This document shows positions 5,357 to 7,830 of a stretch of DNA of 7,830 bases, piece after piece (positions within the stretch are counted from its first letter, which is position 1; every line of letters starts with the position of its first letter). The notes beneath the pieces were generated by a model, which was not told the origin of the DNA, did not search any database, and saw nothing but the letters and a program-made list of their open reading frames with translations. The stretch is taken from contig JAITTK010000091.1 of NCBI GenBank assembly GCA_031287135.1, forward strand, positions 1 to 7,830. The letters are read 5' to 3'. The DNA is from Candidatus Methanoplasma reticulitermitis. GTDB taxonomy: Archaea > Thermoplasmatota > Thermoplasmata > Methanomassiliicoccales > Methanomethylophilaceae. Made by a program: the position numbers and the translations under genes.

Positions 5357-7830
5357 TCAGTCCCTTCTGCCCCAACCTCTCCTCTCGACCATGAAGCCCA
5401 CTGTCATCAGGATCGCCGATGCGACGAACAGGATCGCCGCCAGCGGGGTCCACCTGTCCACGGTCCCCATGCTCAGGCCCAGGTCCTCGGTTAGGAAGAA
5501 GACCGCCAATGAGACTATTCCGATAGCCAGTGCCGAGATTCCCAGCAGCATGGCCGTGCGCGGTTTCTCCTCGTCCTCCCTCCAGCGGCCCGCCGCGGCC
5601 ACGAAGGCGAAGAGTCCTGTCAGAACCGCCATTATCGCGAGGATCAGGTTCACAGCCGCCCATTCACCGTGCACGGCGGGACTGTCGGATTCCAGATGTG
5701 CGACCAGGTGGATGGCTTGTTCGACGTCTGGGAAGTGGAGTTCCAGATCATCGGATTCGACATAGCCTGTCCATCCCGCGAATCTGTATCCCTCGTCAAT
5801 ATCCAACGATACATTAAGATCGGAGTGCAGGAGTATCGGCTGGGTCCTTACGAACGTTCTGTACTGCGATTGGCCGATGCTGTATTTGGGCACACCCTCG
5901 CCGCCGACGATATCGATCACCAGGAGTATCACGTTCTCTGTCCCCATGCCCACCACATGGATAGTGTGGTTGCTGTTTACGTCACTGAAGGTGTATCTTC
6001 CCGATTCGACTTCCTCCTTAGACAGAGCTGTTCCGTCGACCTGGACCGTGGCGATGATGTATCCATCATTCGCATGGAATTCGAACGTAATACCGTCCCC
6101 TTGCAGTACGCTTATCTTACCGTTGGGGCTTATGACCGTTTCTGTGCTGGAAGTCGCCGTTATGACATAGGACGGACGGTCTGGGTTCCCTTTATACATG
6201 AACACTGCTGTCGCGCCGTAGTCGCCGGACATGGTCACCGTGAACACCCGAGGCTCCCCGTCGGCATCCTCGGCCCAGCTGTCGAACACGTACCGCGGAG
6301 AGGTCTCCACCGCACTCAGCGTGACGGAATCCGTCGGTTCCATCGGAACCGACCCGATGAATCCCCTGATTGTCGGGATCGGCGTCCCTACCGTCACTAT
6401 GTCCAGGTCCACGCGGCCTTCACCGGTTATTCCTACCGTCAGATATTCGGTCAGAGAGGCGTCGGCGGTGAAATACGATGTGAGTACGTGCGCCCCTCCG
6501 GATTCATTCATGTTGATCGAACTCTGGAGATATGTCTCCGAGTCGTACACGTTGAATCTGAAAACACCAGCGTCGGCGACGGCCGAGGCCGCCACCGTAG
6601 TGCCGCTGTCCGCCGGTATGGTGATGATGCTGTAGATGGAATACGTCCCGTGTCCGAGGGAGAAGTCCACCTGGCCCCCTCCGACGGGGGCCATGGTCAG
6701 GGAGTAAGTGCTGCCGGTGCTGGTGAAACATGCCTCCGCGACCGCGTTCTCGGTGACATCGAACGACCCAGCGGCCGTCTTGGCGACATCCAGCGACCCG
6801 TTGTACACGAAGAACTGGAAATGCCCTGCCATCGGTATGTTGCCTATCGTTACTGTGTCCAAGGCGTCGGCGTGCAGCACGTAGGTCTGCGTCTGTCCGC
6901 TGCTCATGAATCTGCCCGTCGTCACTCCGCCGTCGAGGCTGAACGTTATGTAGCCGTTGCCCTTGGTGGACAGTGTCACGGCATAGCCCGTCGTGTCATC
7001 GTCGGTGAAGAAGGCGATGATACCGCGGGACCCTTGGGAACCGGCGGGCACCGTTAACTCCGGCCCTATATCTATCGTCCTGCTCGGACCCTGCACGATC
7101 TCATAGTACTGGAAGAACGAATCGTCCGGTTCGTTGCCGATATCCAGAGCATTCGTGACATCCACATATAGGGAATATCCCGGTCCGGAATACGTCCCGC
7201 TAAGTTTCCCGGCGACCTCGAAGGATATGTAGCCGGAACCGACCGTTGACAGGACCGCCTCGTACACGTCGGATGTGTCCGTGAAGACCGCCTTCACCTC
7301 ATGATGTTCCGACTGTGCTGGCTGATAGACTATGGTGTCCTGCCCGACGACTGTGACCTCGTCCTTTATGAACGCATTGAAGTGTTCTCCGGTGTTGTTC
7401 GTATGGCCGATCGTCAGTTTCTCCGCGATGTTCACATGCACGGTTATGTAGGGGGTCCCTATCATGGTTCTGAACTGACCCGTGAGGCCGCTCCCGTATG
7501 TGTATGTTATGGATCCGGCCCCATCGGTCGAGAGGTCCACCGTATACACATCCCCGCCGCCGGTGAAGTGCGCGATGACCGTGTGCCCTCCGCTGTACAC
7601 AGTGAGCGACTCGTCCCTTATGATCGTACCGCCGTCCTGCGTGAACCCTATGAAGTACACTGAGCTTGCCTGGTCCTCCTCGTAACCTATCCTTACGCTC
7701 TTGCCATTATCGACCCACAGAGAGTATGTGCTCGCGCCGGTCGACCGATACTTGGCATACTCGCCGGCAGTCATAGTGTCCAGTCTGAACGTTATATAGC
7801 CGTCGCCGTCCGTGCCGAGGTCCACCATGT
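5357..7830 (-). CDS. Large repeat-rich surface protein with three-helix C-terminus, 3' part
   Basis: The gene enters from the right edge and 823 codons are seen (counted from the in-frame ATG at 7828, probably not the true start); signal peptide and N-terminus are missing. Residues 1-551 hold six degenerate units of 86-95 residues, each opening like YAVTLSTKGNGYITFSL and closing with AxFT, probably beta-rich. Residues 552-720 hold two segments of types common in surface proteins: DGYIIATVQVDG with NHTIHVVG (588-626), and YRFAGWTG (681-688), as in Listeria-Bacteroides/InlB repeats. Hydrophobic helices follow at about 725-746, 757-779 and 793-814, with charged GRWREDEEKPR (747-757) between the first two and an Arg-rich end. 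There is one cysteine (367), fitting an extracellular protein. I infer a role in adhesion or the cell envelope; no enzymatic motif is seen. It has its own terminator and is unrelated in function to msrA next door. Confidence 0.8.
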   Translation of the reverse strand, partial: MVDLGTDGDGYITFRLDTMTAGEYAKYRSTGASTYSLWVDNGKSVRIGYEEDQASSVYFIGFTQDGGTIIRDESLTVYSGGHTVIAHFTGGGDVYTVDLSTDGAGSITYTYGSGLTGQFRTMIGTPYITVHVNIAEKLTIGHTNNTGEHFNAFIKDEVTVVGQDTIVYQPAQSEHHEVKAVFTDTSDVYEAVLSTVGSGYISFEVAGKLSGTYSGPGYSLYVDVTNALDIGNEPDDSFFQYYEIVQGPSRTIDIGPELTVPAGSQGSRGIIAFFTDDDTTGYAVTLSTKGNGYITFSLDGGVTTGRFMSSGQTQTYVLHADALDTVTIGNIPMAGHFQFFVYNGSLDVAKTAAGSFDVTENAVAEACFTSTGSTYSLTMAPVGGGQVDFSLGHGTYSIYSIITIPADSGTTVAASAVADAGVFRFNVYDSETYLQSSINMNESGGAHVLTSYFTADASLTEYLTVGITGEGRVDLDIVTVGTPIPTIRGFIGSVPMEPTDSVTLSAVETSPRYVFDSWAEDADGEPRVFTVTMSGDYGATAVFMYKGNPDRPSYVITATSSTETVISPNGKISVLQGDGITFEFHANDGYIIATVQVDGTALSKEEVESGRYTFSDVNSNHTIHVVGMGTENVILLVIDIVGGEGVPKYSIGQSQYRTFVRTQPILLHSDLNVSLDIDEGYRFAGWTGYVESDDLELHFPDVEQAIHLVAHLESDSPAVHGEWAAVNLILAIMAVLTGLFAFVAAAGRWREDEEKPRTAMLLGISALAIGIVSLAVFFLTEDLGLSMGTVDRWTPLAAILFVASAILMTVGFMVERRGWGRRD
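6176..7828 (-). repeat. Six degenerate ~94-residue tandem repeats in the surface protein
   Basis: Units lie at about 7550-7828, 7268-7549, 6986-7267, 6707-6985, 6443-6706 and 6176-6442. Matching positions of the Gly-x-Gly-Tyr-Ile-Thr-Phe core are 95, 94, 93, 93 and 86 residues apart. Shared features are a core of LST-x-G-x-G, then an Ile-Gly near the middle and a closing Phe-Thr. The first four are clearly alike; units 5 and 6 have drifted. The DNA is diverged, so these are old duplications. Confidence 0.7.

Noticed and set aside
5669..7057. 462-codon open frame on the plus strand
   Set aside because: It lies antisense to the repeat-rich surface gene. The translation is rich in Arg, His and Cys with no domain pattern, whereas the minus frame shows clear repeats and membrane helices.
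1..7830. CRISPR array, tRNA, rRNA, transposase or defence system
   Set aside because: No regularly spaced identical repeats, cloverleaf arms, conserved rRNA stretches or transposase motifs were seen. The coding content is mostly explained by housekeeping genes and one surface protein.

Overview
The window looks like part of an archaeal chromosome, most likely from a methylotrophic methanogen of the Methanomassiliicoccales (Thermoplasmata). Four things point that way. There is a MtaA-type methylcobamide:coenzyme M methyltransferase and an archaeal-type RecJ-like DHH nuclease. Archaeal TATA boxes sit at a nearly fixed distance upstream of most start codons. All six visible stop codons are TGA, as might be expected in a lineage that reserves TAG for pyrrolysine. 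There is no rRNA or marker gene, so the order-level call is an inference.

Left part (1-1405): the 5' end of a DUF169-family gene runs off the left edge on the minus strand. Upstream of it on the same strand is a complete mtaA-like gene with its own promoter and a clear Shine-Dalgarno sequence. The 132-bp gap between them holds a U-rich terminator candidate for mtaA, a TATA box and a 14-bp near-palindrome for the DUF169 gene.

Middle part (1406-5280): a calcineurin-like metallophosphoesterase (minus) and a RecJ/GAN-like DHH phosphoesterase (plus) diverge from a 125-bp promoter region. The recJ-like gene converges on argF (ornithine carbamoyltransferase, minus) with an 8-bp tail-to-tail overlap. 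msrA (peptide methionine sulfoxide reductase, minus) lies upstream of argF, and each has its own TATA box.

Right part (5281-7830): the 3' two and a half kilobases of a large minus-strand gene for a secreted or surface protein. It has six degenerate repeats of about 94 residues, then InlB/Listeria-Bacteroides-type repeat segments, then an unusual three-helix membrane C-terminus. A GC-rich hairpin followed by a T run ends the gene. Its N-terminus and signal peptide are outside the window.

The genes do not form one pathway: energy metabolism (mtaA, perhaps the DUF169 gene), nucleic-acid processing (two phosphoesterases), arginine synthesis, protein repair and a surface protein sit side by side, mostly as single-gene transcription units. 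I see no CRISPR array, tRNA, rRNA or insertion sequence. I found no convincing new multi-gene system. The best leads are the surface protein's C-terminal module, the palindrome at the DUF169 promoter, and the leaderless promoter layout, which corrects several start codons.
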